Assembly: GCF_001548395.1 (NCBI RefSeq)
Contig: NZ_AP017367.1
Location: forward strand, 2,331,001 to 2,395,000
Direction of reading: 5' to 3'
From: Leptolyngbya sp. O-77
GTDB taxonomy: Bacteria > Cyanobacteriota > Cyanobacteriia > Elainellales > Elainellaceae
Length of the DNA: 64,000 nucleotides
The notes beneath the pieces were generated by a model that was not told where the DNA came from, searched no databases, and was given only the letters and a program-made list of their open reading frames with translations. Shown here in pieces: positions 34,627 through 43,545 of the stretch. The position numbers were made by a program, and so were the translations under genes. Position 1 is the first letter of the stretch, and each line of letters starts with the position of its first letter.

Positions 34627-35871
34627 ATGGTGTACCAACCCCCCACAGGAGCCAGGGATTTGTTTCCGCTGGACGTGGCTCAAAAGCGCTGGATTGAGGA
34701 TCGGGTGCAGCAGGTGTTTCACCGCTGGGGCTATCATCGCATCATTACCTCGACCCTGGAACGAATTGACACGCTGATGGCAGGCGGCGCGGTGCAGCGC
34801 TCGACCGTGATTTTGGTGCAGGATCGCGACGAGGAAGAACTGGGACTGCGCCCAGAGTTAACGGCCTCAATTGCCCGCGCAGCGGCCACACGCCTAGCCG
34901 GAATGACCTATCCGCAGCGGTTGTATTACAACGCTAATGTCTTTCGGCGATCGCCCCGCAGCGGCATGGGCAGCCAGCACGAGTTTTATCAGGCAGGTGT
35001 AGAACTGCTGGGGGCAGACGGGAGCGCAGCGGATGCCGAGGTGCTGCTGCTGCTGAGTGACTGCATTGGCAACCTGGGGCTAACAGACTGGCACCTGATT
35101 CTGGGCGAGGCGGGGCTGACGCGATCGCTCCTTTCGGTGTTTCCAGCCTCGGTGCGAGAATCGGTGCGACGGGCGATCGCCTATCTCGATCGACTCCAGC
35201 TTGAAGCCCTCCCCCTCAGCCCAGAACTACGCGAGCGGGCGCTGCTGCTGCTGGATTTGCGGGGTCGGCCTGCGGACGTGATTCAGCGCGTGTCGGCGCT
35301 GGATCTGGATGACCAGCAGCGGAATACCGTGAACGCGCTCAAGTCCTTGCTGGAACTGCTGCACGACAGCTTCAGCCGCGAACACCGCTCGCCCCCCAAT
35401 CTGGTGCTGGATCTCAGTCTGGTGCAAACCTTTGACTATTACACGGGCATTGTGTTTGAGGTTGTCAGCAGCGGCGATAGCGGACAGCGCGTGCTGGGGC
35501 AGGGCGGCCGCTATGACCAGCTCTTGTCGCTCTATCATCCCCAGCAGCAAACCTGTCCCGGCATCGGCTTCACCTTCAACATTGAAGACCTGCATCAAGT
35601 CCTATTGCCCACCGGACAACTGCCTGCCCAAACGCCACCCAGCGATTGGCTCGTCGTTCCCAAAGCCCCAGAGGCGATCGCCGCTGCCTTTGCCTACGCC
35701 CAGACGATTCGCGACTCGGCTCATCTGGTGCGCGTAGAGGTAGACCTGATGCCGCGCGACAGCGAAGAAGCGACTCGTCAATACGCCCGCGATCGCCGCA
35801 TTGGGCAAATCGCCTGGATCGCCGCCGACGGCACGCCAGAGGTTGAGCCGCTATTGGGGCGATCGCCCTGA
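34627..35871 (+). CDS. hisZ: ATP phosphoribosyltransferase regulatory subunit
   Basis: HisZ is a catalytically silent relative of histidyl-tRNA synthetase that activates and regulates short HisG, the first enzyme of histidine synthesis. From ATG 34627 it has 414 residues, beginning MVYQPPTGARDLFPLDVAQK. The frame upstream overlaps the J-domain gene and is not family-like. HisRS-like features include the class II fold start, RPELTASIARAAATRL, FQAGVELLG-type sequence (FYQAGVELLG) and TFDYYTGIVFEV with GQGGRYDQLL. The anticodon-binding domain is missing, as expected. Three 12-bp repeats overlap its stop. Confidence 0.93.
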   Translation: MVYQPPTGARDLFPLDVAQKRWIEDRVQQVFHRWGYHRIITSTLERIDTLMAGGAVQRSTVILVQDRDEEELGLRPELTASIARAAATRLAGMTYPQRLYYNANVFRRSPRSGMGSQHEFYQAGVELLGADGSAADAEVLLLLSDCIGNLGLTDWHLILGEAGLTRSLLSVFPASVRESVRRAIAYLDRLQLEALPLSPELRERALLLLDLRGRPADVIQRVSALDLDDQQRNTVNALKSLLELLHDSFSREHRSPPNLVLDLSLVQTFDYYTGIVFEVVSSGDSGQRVLGQGGRYDQLLSLYHPQQQTCPGIGFTFNIEDLHQVLLPTGQLPAQTPPSDWLVVPKAPEAIAAAFAYAQTIRDSAHLVRVEVDLMPRDSEEATRQYARDRRIGQIAWIAADGTPEVEPLLGRSP

Positions 35872-35902
35872 AAAACAACCTGAAAAACAACCTGAGAAAT
35901 AA
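35867..35902. repeat. Three 12-bp tandem repeats overlapping the hisZ stop
   Basis: Units CCTGAAAAACAA (35867-35878), CCTGAAAAACAA (35879-35890) and CCTGAGAAATAA (35891-35902), then a partial CCTG. The TGA of the first unit is the hisZ stop codon. The gap to 36077 holds nothing else clear apart from the ferredoxin ribosome binding site. Confidence 0.9.
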
Positions 35903-36077
35903 CCTGTAGAATAGTCCTGTAAAGCCTTGCCAAATCTAGCTTTCATGACCTTGGATGGATTCCTTGGCTAAGCCCAAGCGAGATCATAATCCTGGTGAGG
36001 GACTGAGACAGCCCTATAGGCTGACCTCAATCCTACTGCCTGCTATCTGCCTGCGATCTGTCTGAGAGGAGAACACT

Positions 36078-36302
36078 GTGCCGCATACCATTGTGACCCA
36101 CGTCTGTGAAGGCGTTGCCGACTGTGTAGATGCCTGCCCCGTTGCCTGCATCAACCCCGGCCCCGGCAAAAACAACAAGGGAACCGAGTGGTACTGGATT
36201 GATTTCAGCACCTGCATCGATTGTGGTATCTGTTTGCAAGTGTGTCCGGTTGAAGGCGCTATCATTCCTGAAGAACGTCCTGACCTCCAAGAAACGCCCT
36301 AG
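36078..36302 (+). CDS. Small two-cluster bacterial-type (Fe-S) ferredoxin
   Basis: The product is 74 residues from GTG 36078, which has a strong GAGAGGAGA ribosome binding site. The second cluster motif is complete: C46-x2-C49-x2-C52-x3-C56-P. The first is C10-x5-C16-x3-C20-P-x2-C24, so it lacks the usual CxxCxxC. That spacing is closer to 7Fe-type ferredoxins, so the first cluster could be 3Fe-4S or have an unusual ligand set. A Gly/Lys loop (NPGPGKNNKGTEWYWID) separates the motifs. It is a soluble low-potential electron carrier. Its partner is unknown. Confidence 0.88.
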   Translation: MPHTIVTHVCEGVADCVDACPVACINPGPGKNNKGTEWYWIDFSTCIDCGICLQVCPVEGAIIPEERPDLQETP

Positions 36303-36334
36303 CCTGACCCCAAATCCCTAGGTCCCAATTCCCC

Positions 36335-37063
36335 ATGCCCACGGCTCCCTTGCTCACCGTCGAATCGGTCTATGCAGGCTACATCCAGGATCTCGATATT
36401 CTCCAGGGCATAAATTTTCGTGTGTATCCTGGCGAAATTGTGGTGGTGGTAGGGCCCAACGGTGCAGGCAAATCAACCCTGGCGAAGACGATTTTTGGGC
36501 TGCTCACGCCCCACAGCGGTCGGATTCAGTTTCGCAACGAAGACATCACCGGGCTGAAATCGGATCAGATTGTGCGGCGTGGGATGTGCTACGTGCCGCA
36601 AATCGCTAATGTGTTTCCGTCACTGACAATCGAAGAAAACCTGGAGATGGGCGCTTTCACGCGCTCCGGCTCCGTGCAGAGCCTAAAGCAAAAAATTTTT
36701 GACGCATTCCCCAGGCTGTCGGAGCGGCGGCGGCAGCGGGCGGGAACGCTGTCGGGTGGAGAGCGACAAATGCTGGCAATGGGGCGGGCGCTGATGCTCG
36801 ATCCAGAATTGCTGATTCTGGATGAGCCGTCGGCAGCCCTGTCGCCGATTTTGGTAAACGACGTGTTTGAGCGCATCCGGCAGATCAACCAAATGGGCAT
36901 GGCGATTATGCTGGTGGAGCAAAATGCCCGCAAAGCCCTGGCAATGGCGCATCGGGGCTATGTGTTGGATACTGGGCGCGATCGCATCGAAGGGCCCGGC
37001 CCCGAACTGCTCAACAATCCCCGCGTCAGCGAACTCTATCTCGGCGTGCGCCCTGCATCCTGA
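36335..37063 (+). CDS. LivF-type ABC transporter ATP-binding protein
   Basis: The product is 242 residues. Walker A is GPNGAGKST, the signature is LSGGERQMLAMGRAL, Walker B is ELLILDEPSAALSP and the switch His region reads IMLVEQNARKALAMAHRGYV. The overall sequence (YIQDLDILQGINFRVYPGEI) fits the LivF/NatE group that powers branched-chain and neutral amino-acid uptake in cyanobacteria. The other ATPase, the two permeases and the binding protein are not in the window, as is common for scattered Nat genes. It follows the ferredoxin gene by 32 bp. Confidence 0.92.
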   Translation: MPTAPLLTVESVYAGYIQDLDILQGINFRVYPGEIVVVVGPNGAGKSTLAKTIFGLLTPHSGRIQFRNEDITGLKSDQIVRRGMCYVPQIANVFPSLTIEENLEMGAFTRSGSVQSLKQKIFDAFPRLSERRRQRAGTLSGGERQMLAMGRALMLDPELLILDEPSAALSPILVNDVFERIRQINQMGMAIMLVEQNARKALAMAHRGYVLDTGRDRIEGPGPELLNNPRVSELYLGVRPAS

Positions 37064-37099
37064 GCGTAATTTCCACAAACTGCAACTGGAGGAAACCCA

Positions 37100-37444
37100 A
37101 TGGCTCCGAAACCCGGCATCTTGCTCACCACTGCCAGTCAGATTGGCGACCTCCAGATTGTCGATCACCTCGGCATCGTCAGCGGCGAGGCGATTTTGGG
37201 CGCAAATATTTTCAAGGACTTTTTTGCAGGCATCCGCGACATTGTGGGTGGGCGATCGGCCGCCTACGAGCGATCGCTCCGCGAAGCCAAAGACACCGCC
37301 ATGCGCGAAATGGTGGAACAGGCTGAGCGCTTGGGTGCAAACGCCGTGATCGCCATTGACATCGACTATGAAACTATCGGCATTAGCAACGGTGGCAGTA
37401 TGCTGATGGTCGCCGTCAGCGGCACAGCCGTCCGCTACGTCTAG
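37100..37444 (+). CDS. YbjQ-family (UPF0145) protein
   Basis: The product is 114 residues. The family core is recognisable: ILLTTASQIGDLQIVDHLGI, VSGEAILGANIFKDFFAGIR, DIVGGRSAAYERSLREAK and ERLGANAVIAIDIDYETIG. YbjQ proteins form small pentameric rings and are described as potential heavy-metal-binding; the cellular role is not settled. ATG 37100 has CTGGAGGAAAC just before it, a strong ribosome binding site. It is the last gene of this + strand run and is followed by transposon debris. Confidence 0.9.
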   Translation: MAPKPGILLTTASQIGDLQIVDHLGIVSGEAILGANIFKDFFAGIRDIVGGRSAAYERSLREAKDTAMREMVEQAERLGANAVIAIDIDYETIGISNGGSMLMVAVSGTAVRYV

Positions 37445-37446
37445 TT

Positions 37447-37679
37447 AACGCCCAGCAGCTCGCGGCTTCAATCAATTCGGCAACGCGCTTCCTATGATGA
37501 AACGTCGCGTTGTCAAGGACGACCCACTGCCCAGAGCGTAGTTGGGGAATCTAGCAGGTTTCGAGCCAAGCTTCAAACACGGTTCGATTGCATGCCCCTT
37601 CAATCGTGCTCTTGAGTCCATCCAGATCGATCGGCTGTATCACTTTTTACCGAAAGTCATCGCTGCAAGGTTTAGCCAT
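37447..37679 (-). pseudogene. Decayed IS630-family transposase with internal deletion
   Basis: Read from ATG 37679 on the minus strand: MAKPCSDDFR, stop, KVIQPIDLDGLK. This is the N-terminus of IS630-type transposases (MAKPYSxDxRxKVI). It jumps straight to the catalytic region, TIEGACNRTVFEAWLETC, stop, IPQLRSGQWVVLDNATFHHR and KRVAELIEAASC, with the DNA-F-H motif of the DDE domain. About 150 residues between these parts are missing, as is the 3' end. Two in-frame stops confirm decay. Confidence 0.8.
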
Positions 37680-37738
37680 TGTATTGACGGGGGAAGACGC
37701 ATCAGTATTTCTCTAGGTTATGTCTTAACCTGCCCAAG

Positions 37739-37785
37739 TGCAGCCCCGAATGCAGCTCCGAGTGCAGCCCCAAATGCAGCTATGA
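37739..37785. repeat. Degenerate 12-bp GTGCAGCCCCGA repeat
   Basis: Four imperfect units of the form (A/G)TGCAGC(C/T)CC(G/A)A lie in a row between the IS630 remnant and a palindromic element. Confidence 0.7.
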
Positions 37786-37819
37786 CACCGGCGTAATCTG
37801 CTGCTATTCTCGCAAACCT

Positions 37820-37909
37820 AGAACTTACGCAGTTGGACGATTTCTCGCGAGCGCAGCCCGCGAGAAATCGTCCAAAATCCAGAAAGCTGATCGCAAGCGC
37901 GTAAGTCCT
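37820..37909. mobile_element. 90-bp palindromic MITE-like element
   Basis: The terminal inverted repeats are AGAACTTACGC (37820-37830) and GCGTAAGTCCT (37899-37909), with one mismatch in 11. Inside is a perfect 17-bp stem: TTGGACGATTTCTCGCG (37833-37849) and its complement (37859-37875), with loop AGCGCAGCC. ACTTACGC ends are familiar from cyanobacterial transposons, so this may be a non-autonomous element moved in trans. Confidence 0.65.
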
Positions 37910-38430
37910 GAAACCATTCAAAATTGCTATTGAGAGAGAAATAAAGAAACCTTAAAGAAATATCAGCTGTATCTAAAGGATTGAGTTTGAAGAGATCGAA
38001 TTTAGGCGGCTTCAACGGTTGGCTGACTCTGTAATTTAACGTAAAGCCTAAGCTGTTTTTTCTCTGCCTTTGCTAGAGCTTTATTGGAAGTTCAGAAAAC
38101 TACGGAAACACTGTTAAGGTGCCATAAAGATAGATATTTTTACTAGCGTAATTGCCACAAGCCAATGAATTATGAGGATATTCAGAGGTGGAGTGAGAGT
38201 TTCCGGATGACTTGGATGAGGCTTGGTTGAAGGCAGTCTCCTGAGCATCTACAGGTGGGCTTTATGGGCTTTAGACAAGCTCTAGCAGACTCGAAAGGGT
38301 GGGTCTATTGCTTGATGCCTGGTTTCTGAGGAATGGATGCCCTCTGACAGCAGGTGACTTTGAGCTTAGCGGACATTTAGGAGCGGGACGGTTTCTAGTC
38401 AGAACTTCGGTCTTTGTAGAAGGTGTTTTT
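37910..38430. other. Gene-free leader before the exopolysaccharide cluster
   Basis: About 520 bases with lower GC than the genes upstream. The frame of the wzc-like gene is open back to 38299, but those codons are not family-like. Promoters of the cluster probably lie here. No boxes could be assigned. Confidence 0.4.
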
Positions 38431-40670
38431 ATGTCTTTAGCTTCCCAAGACTATTACGAGGAAATAGATTTTCAGAAATACTGGAACGTGTTGAAGCGGC
38501 GCTGGCTGCCAGCGACTTCTGTGTTTCTGACGTTGACTGTGTTGTCTGCGGCGATCGCGCTCCGTCAGAAACCTTCCTATGAAGCCGAGACGTTGCTTCA
38601 AGTCCGGTCAAGCGCCACCTCAAGGCTGACAGGCATCGGTGAGGGGCTAGGTGAGCTAGAAAAGCTAACCCTACAGAGCAACCCAGTCGATAGTCAAGCG
38701 CAGATTATTCAATCTGCTCCAATTGTTTCTGAGGTTATTCGATCGCTCGATCTTCGAGACGAAAACGGCAACCCAATGCTAGTCAAAGATCTCGTCGGAA
38801 AGTTAACGGCTCGATCAATCCCGGCGACCGATCTATTGCGAGTGACCTACGCCTCAGATGATCCTGAAGAAGCCGCAGCCGTGATTAACCGCTTAGTCGA
38901 GGTCTACACCAAAAACAACGTTCTCGTGAATCGCGCTGAGGCCGCTGCCGCCCGAGAGTTTATCGCCAAAGAGCTACCCAAAACAGAAGCTGCTGTGAGG
39001 GCAGCAGACTCTGATCTGCGTCGCTTCAAGGAAGAGAACGGCGTGGTTCTGTTGGAAAGTGAAGCACAGGAAGCCGTCAATATTATTTCCAAGCTAGAAG
39101 ACCAAGTCACTCAGGCCAGGGCTGAACTATCTGACACGTCTGCCCGTCTGGCTCAACTGCAAGGGCGCGTTGGTGCTGACCCTCGTCGAGCAACTGTGAT
39201 TGCTGCATTGAGCCAGTCTCCGGGTGTTCAGGAAGCGCTGACTCAGCTACAGACCGCCCAACAGGAATTGGCCGTCGAGCGGACTCGCTACACCGAAGAC
39301 CACCCGGCGATCGCCAACCTCCAGCGTCGGGTTCAGTCCCTGGAAGACCTGTTGAGAAGTCGGGCCATCAGTGTCGCTCGATCCGACTGGAACAACATCC
39401 GGAATGATCTACAGGCTGGAGCGCTCCAGCAAGATCTGATTGGTGAATTGGTCAGACTGGAAGTGCAGCGCCAAGGGATTGTACTCCGCCTACAAACTCT
39501 GGCACAAGCCAGCAGCGCTTATCGGCAACGGGCAGGCTCGCTGCCTCGGCTAGAACAGCAGCAGCGAGAGCTAGAGCGCCGCCTCAACGCAGCCCAGACG
39601 ACCTACGAAGCCCTGTTGGTCAGGCTTCAGGAGATTCAGGTCGCAGAGAACCAGAATGTCGGCAATGTCCGCGTTGTGTCATCTGCTACAGTGCCCGACG
39701 AGCCGCTTCCCTCCAAAAAGAAGCTTTTCCTGGCTGCTGGCGCGCTCTCAGGAATGCTCTTAGGAGTTGCGACAGCCTTCGGCATCGACCTGTTTGATCG
39801 CTCAATCAAGACCGTGAAGGAGGCCAGAGAAGCCCTTGGCTATACCCTCCTGGGCGTGATTCCTGTCTTTACCCGAGCTGGAAAATCCAGTCCAGCCCTG
39901 GGTGCTTTGGATCATCCTGCACCCCGCGTTGTGGTTCAGGATATGCCGCAGTCTCCAATCGCTGCGTCTTACCAAATGCTGCAAGCCAATCTCAAGTTCC
40001 TGAGTTCTGACAAAGCAGTGCGATCGTTCGTTATCACGAGTTCAGTGGCTCAAGAAGGCAAGTCCGAAGTCGCTGCCAATCTGGCAGCAACGCTGGCTCA
40101 GCTCGGTCGAAAGGTACTTTTGGTGGATGCTGACCTGCGCCGACCCGCGCAGCATCACACTTGGAACCTAGTCAATGCTGCGGGCTTGAGTAATCTTCTG
40201 GTTGATCAGGTTTCCAGCGATTCGGTAATTCAGGAAGTTATGCCGAACTTATATGTCCTGCCTAGTGGTGTTGTGCCCTCCTAACCCAGTTTGCGCTATT
40301 AGACTCCAAGCGTATGGCCGCCCTGGTTGATGACTTCCTCAAAGAGTATGACTTTGTTCTCTTTGACACGCCTCCTCTTGCAGGCATCGCCGATGCAGCA
40401 GTTCTTGGGAAAATGACTGACGGCATGGTTTTAATCGTTCGCCCAGGAGTTGTCGATTCATCGCGTGCCCTTGCAGCCAGGGAATTTCTGAAGCAGTCTG
40501 GTCAGCAAGTTTTGGGCATGGTACTCAACTGCGTTGATGTTCGCAATGAGCCTGATAGCTACTTCTACTATGCAGGCAGCAAGTACCACTTCAGCAGTTC
40601 TTCTACGGCTCTATCTGGAGCTACCCAGATCGGTGCTGGAGTTGGATCTTCCGCCGCAAAGTCGCAATAA
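38431..40670 (+). pseudogene. Wzc-like polysaccharide co-polymerase/BY-kinase, frameshifted between Walker A and Walker B
   Basis: The protein should be about 745 residues, controlling polymer length and export. The first frame (38431-40284) has the Wzz domain (YWNVLKRRWLPATSVF, span near residues 30-48), a long periplasmic coiled coil, the second span (KKLFLAAGALSGMLLGVATA) and the kinase start with Walker A (AQEGKSEVAANLAATL) and A' (VLLVDADLRRP). It stops at TAA 40282. The second frame (from ALLDSKRM near 40294 to 40670) has Walker B (FVLFDTPPLAGIADAAVLG) and ends with a tyrosine group (YFYYAGSKYHF). Two single-base insertions, one in CCCTCC and one in GTTTGCG, would explain the break and restore VPPNPVALLDSKR. 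Confidence 0.85.
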
Positions 40671-40799
40671 GGTTGAAAGAGCGTCTATCTTACCTGATTC
40701 GTTGAGATAGATGCTCTTTGGGATGTTGCTAGCCAGTTATCTGGCTGCGTGTATTCATTGCCTGTATTTATGGAATTCACATCAGGAGTGGCTGAAGCA

Positions 40800-41912
40800 A
40801 TGCAATACCATATCGTACTTAGCGGGACGCGCTGGGCGCAGACTAATGAAGAGATGAAGCTCGGCAAGCGTCCGCGAAACTACATTGCGCTGCTTCAGGA
40901 AAAACTGGGTGCCTGTATACACATGCCCAATGTAGAAGCAAGCAGTGCAGACAAGGTGCGATCGAAGCTATTCGCAGGGCGGCCGGAAAACTGGGCTTTA
41001 GCCAGGTATCTTGCTAACCAGCTTACTTCTGATGATGTTGTCTTCTGCAATGCCGAAGACTCATCCATACCCTTCTCTGCTTACTGTGTCAGCAAGAAGG
41101 ATCGTCCTAAGGTTGTTTCGCTGTTTCAGAACTTTGATCGCCCACGGAATCGGCTCACAGCCAGATGGCTGAGGATTGCTAAGTCTACAGATCTGCTTGT
41201 AGTCGGTTCTAAGTTCCAGCAGGATCTGGTTTGCAGAGATCTCAATCTCCCGAAATCTAGAGTGCTGTATCTGCCGCAGTTCGTTGATACAGATTTCTTC
41301 ACACCGGGACTCCCTTCTTCAGATAAAAAGCGCCCTATTATTGCCAGCGCAGGTCTAGAAAATCGAGATTATCGCCTAGTTGCCGCTGCAACACAGGATA
41401 TGGATTTAGACGTCAAGGTGTGTGATGCGTCTCGGTTTGCAAAGCGTTTGAAGAAGTCTTTCCCAGATGTGGTTCCTGCCAACATGGAATTTCGCTATTA
41501 CGAGATGGGAGAGTTGGTTCAGCTTTATCGAGATGCAGATATTTTTGTAATGAGCGTGTTTGAGAGCGATTATCATGCTGGCTCTACCTCATTGGTTGAG
41601 GCAATGGCCTGCAAGCGTCCCATCATTGCAACTGCCACAAAAGGACTGTCTTCTTATCTCGATCCAGATGCAATCCTCACAGTCCGTCCGGGCGACGTTG
41701 AAGGCTTGCGAAACGCAATATCCTATTTACTCAACAACCCCGACGAAGCAAAGAAACGAGCGGAGCGAGCCTATCAGATTGTGATGGAGCGCCATTCTTT
41801 GGAAGTCTATGCAAGCACAATTGCTGCCCGTATGAGGGAACTTGGAGGGGGCGATCGCCCTGACAAAAGTATCCTCACCAAGTCAGCCAAGCAGCCTGCA
41901 AACTTGGCATAG
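40800..41912 (+). CDS. Glycosyltransferase, GT4-like (GT-B fold)
   Basis: The product is about 370 residues from ATG 40800 (MQYHIVLSGTRW); the frame is open to ATG 40749. The C-terminal donor-binding half carries the retaining GT-B pattern: MGELVQLYRDADIFVMSVFE, SDYHAGSTSLVEAMACKRPI with the E-x7-type acidic region, and IATATKGLSSYL. The N-terminal half (LVVGSKFQQDLVCRDLNLPK, VLYLPQFVDTDFF) also fits. It would add one sugar to a lipid-linked exopolysaccharide unit on the cytoplasmic side. Donor and acceptor are unknown. Confidence 0.82.
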   Translation: MQYHIVLSGTRWAQTNEEMKLGKRPRNYIALLQEKLGACIHMPNVEASSADKVRSKLFAGRPENWALARYLANQLTSDDVVFCNAEDSSIPFSAYCVSKKDRPKVVSLFQNFDRPRNRLTARWLRIAKSTDLLVVGSKFQQDLVCRDLNLPKSRVLYLPQFVDTDFFTPGLPSSDKKRPIIASAGLENRDYRLVAAATQDMDLDVKVCDASRFAKRLKKSFPDVVPANMEFRYYEMGELVQLYRDADIFVMSVFESDYHAGSTSLVEAMACKRPIIATATKGLSSYLDPDAILTVRPGDVEGLRNAISYLLNNPDEAKKRAERAYQIVMERHSLEVYASTIAARMRELGGGDRPDKSILTKSAKQPANLA

Positions 41913-41947
41913 ATAATATTAAAAAATATCGGACGATATCACCGACG

Positions 41948-43480
41948 ATGTCAGACGATACTGCTCAGCAGAAACTCAATGCAGAATCAGACGCAAGACC
42001 TCTACTGAATATAAGTGGCACAGGCATGCAACATAAGCGTAGGCTACTCAGCAACTCGGCCTCAATGCTCGTCAATCGAGTCGTGCAGAGCGTGGCGACT
42101 TTCGTGCTATCTGCATCTATCTCGCGTTTTTTGGGCGCAGATGAACTAGGGAGATACTTGCTTGCCTTTAGCTTCTACTACATTTTCGTGGGTATAGCAT
42201 CGCATGGGCTAAAAAACCTGATGATCCGGATGATTGCTCAAGGAGCAGAGTCCACCAGAGATGAGTCCTTCTATTTGCTAAACTGCACGGTTCTTCAACT
42301 GATTATTAGCATTTTGGGCTACGCCAGCCTACTTGTAGTTGTAACAATCCTCCCATATGAGCCTGCAACGAGGCTGACCTGTTACATCATCGGTGCAGCC
42401 GTTATCCCCTTCTCACTCTCTAATATGACTGAGGCGTTCTTTCAATCGCAAGAAAGAATGCACTTAATTGCCACTGCTAACGTGCCTGTTTACATCTCCC
42501 GAATCTTGGCAATGATTGTAGCAATGCAGCAAGGTTACGGGGTAAACATGATTGCTTTAATATTTGTTGTTTCGGAGACATTAATTTTTCTAATTCAATG
42601 GGTTTTGCTGACTCGAGGAATGCAGATAAACTGGAAACTTGACCTGGGTTTTATGCTCGAAAAGTTTAAATCTGCTGCTAATTTCTTCGCTATTGATAGC
42701 CTGGGAATCGTTAATGCAAAGCTCGAGTTTCTAATTCTATCCCTAGCAGGAAGTGAGCTTTTAGTTGGGCTGTATGGCGGCATCATTCAGCTTATGCAGC
42801 CTTTTGTAATCATTACAGATAGCCTGATGCAGGCAGTTTACCCAGGGATGGTTAAGTCTGTTCAAGAAGGAACCGATCAGCAGCGCAAAATTGCTCAAAG
42901 TGCAATCGGGCTTCTTCTTTCAATTGCGCTACCAACTTGTATCGGCTTCTTCTTCTTTGGAGCAGATTTACTACAGTTTGTTTACGGCGATGAGCGCTTC
43001 CGAGATGCGGCTATAATCCTGACCGTCTATTCGTTCTCAAGAGTTCTAGCATCCTTTAACCGTCCGTTTGGATTTGTGCTAATGGCAAACGGATTAGAGA
43101 GGGTTAATGTGCGCGAAGGTTCTGTGACAATGGCGATTAAGGCTTTGTTTGGCTTTTTCTTAGTGCCCAGATATCAGCTCGCTGGCGCAGTCTCGGTTGC
43201 TTTATTGGTTAGTATTTCGACATTCCTTCAGTTCCTATTTGCCATTCGTCGCTTATTTTCAATCAATTTTCTAGAAGTAACTTACTACCCAGCCCTCACA
43301 TGCGCTTTGATGCTTCCTATTTTTATCGGTCTGCAACGGTTCAATCCAGGCTTCATAGTTGTGCTAGCAATATCCACTTTGACCTATCTTACAATTATCG
43401 GATTGCTCGGTGTCTATGCACTGGGCGGCCCTCGATATGTCTGGTCTAAAGTTGCCAACCGTAGCTCTAGCTGGTTCTAG
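41948..43480 (+). CDS. Wzx-type oligosaccharide flippase
   Basis: The product is 510 residues and about 13-14 hydrophobic segments run through the length. The start (RRLLSNSASMLVNRVVQSVA, FVLSASISRFLGADELGRYL) is the polysaccharide-biosynthesis flippase signature of the MOP superfamily. It would move the lipid-linked repeat unit across the plasma membrane before polymerisation. It lies between a glycosyltransferase and the polymerase gene and starts 35 bp after the former. Codon use and GC are lower than in the housekeeping genes of the window. Confidence 0.9.
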   Translation: MSDDTAQQKLNAESDARPLLNISGTGMQHKRRLLSNSASMLVNRVVQSVATFVLSASISRFLGADELGRYLLAFSFYYIFVGIASHGLKNLMIRMIAQGAESTRDESFYLLNCTVLQLIISILGYASLLVVVTILPYEPATRLTCYIIGAAVIPFSLSNMTEAFFQSQERMHLIATANVPVYISRILAMIVAMQQGYGVNMIALIFVVSETLIFLIQWVLLTRGMQINWKLDLGFMLEKFKSAANFFAIDSLGIVNAKLEFLILSLAGSELLVGLYGGIIQLMQPFVIITDSLMQAVYPGMVKSVQEGTDQQRKIAQSAIGLLLSIALPTCIGFFFFGADLLQFVYGDERFRDAAIILTVYSFSRVLASFNRPFGFVLMANGLERVNVREGSVTMAIKALFGFFLVPRYQLAGAVSVALLVSISTFLQFLFAIRRLFSINFLEVTYYPALTCALMLPIFIGLQRFNPGFIVVLAISTLTYLTIIGLLGVYALGGPRYVWSKVANRSSSWF

Positions 43481-43545
43481 CATAATATGTTCGCAGACTA
43501 GTTTTTCTTGTGTTGACTTGAGTCTTTGATGGAGGATGAGGAGCT

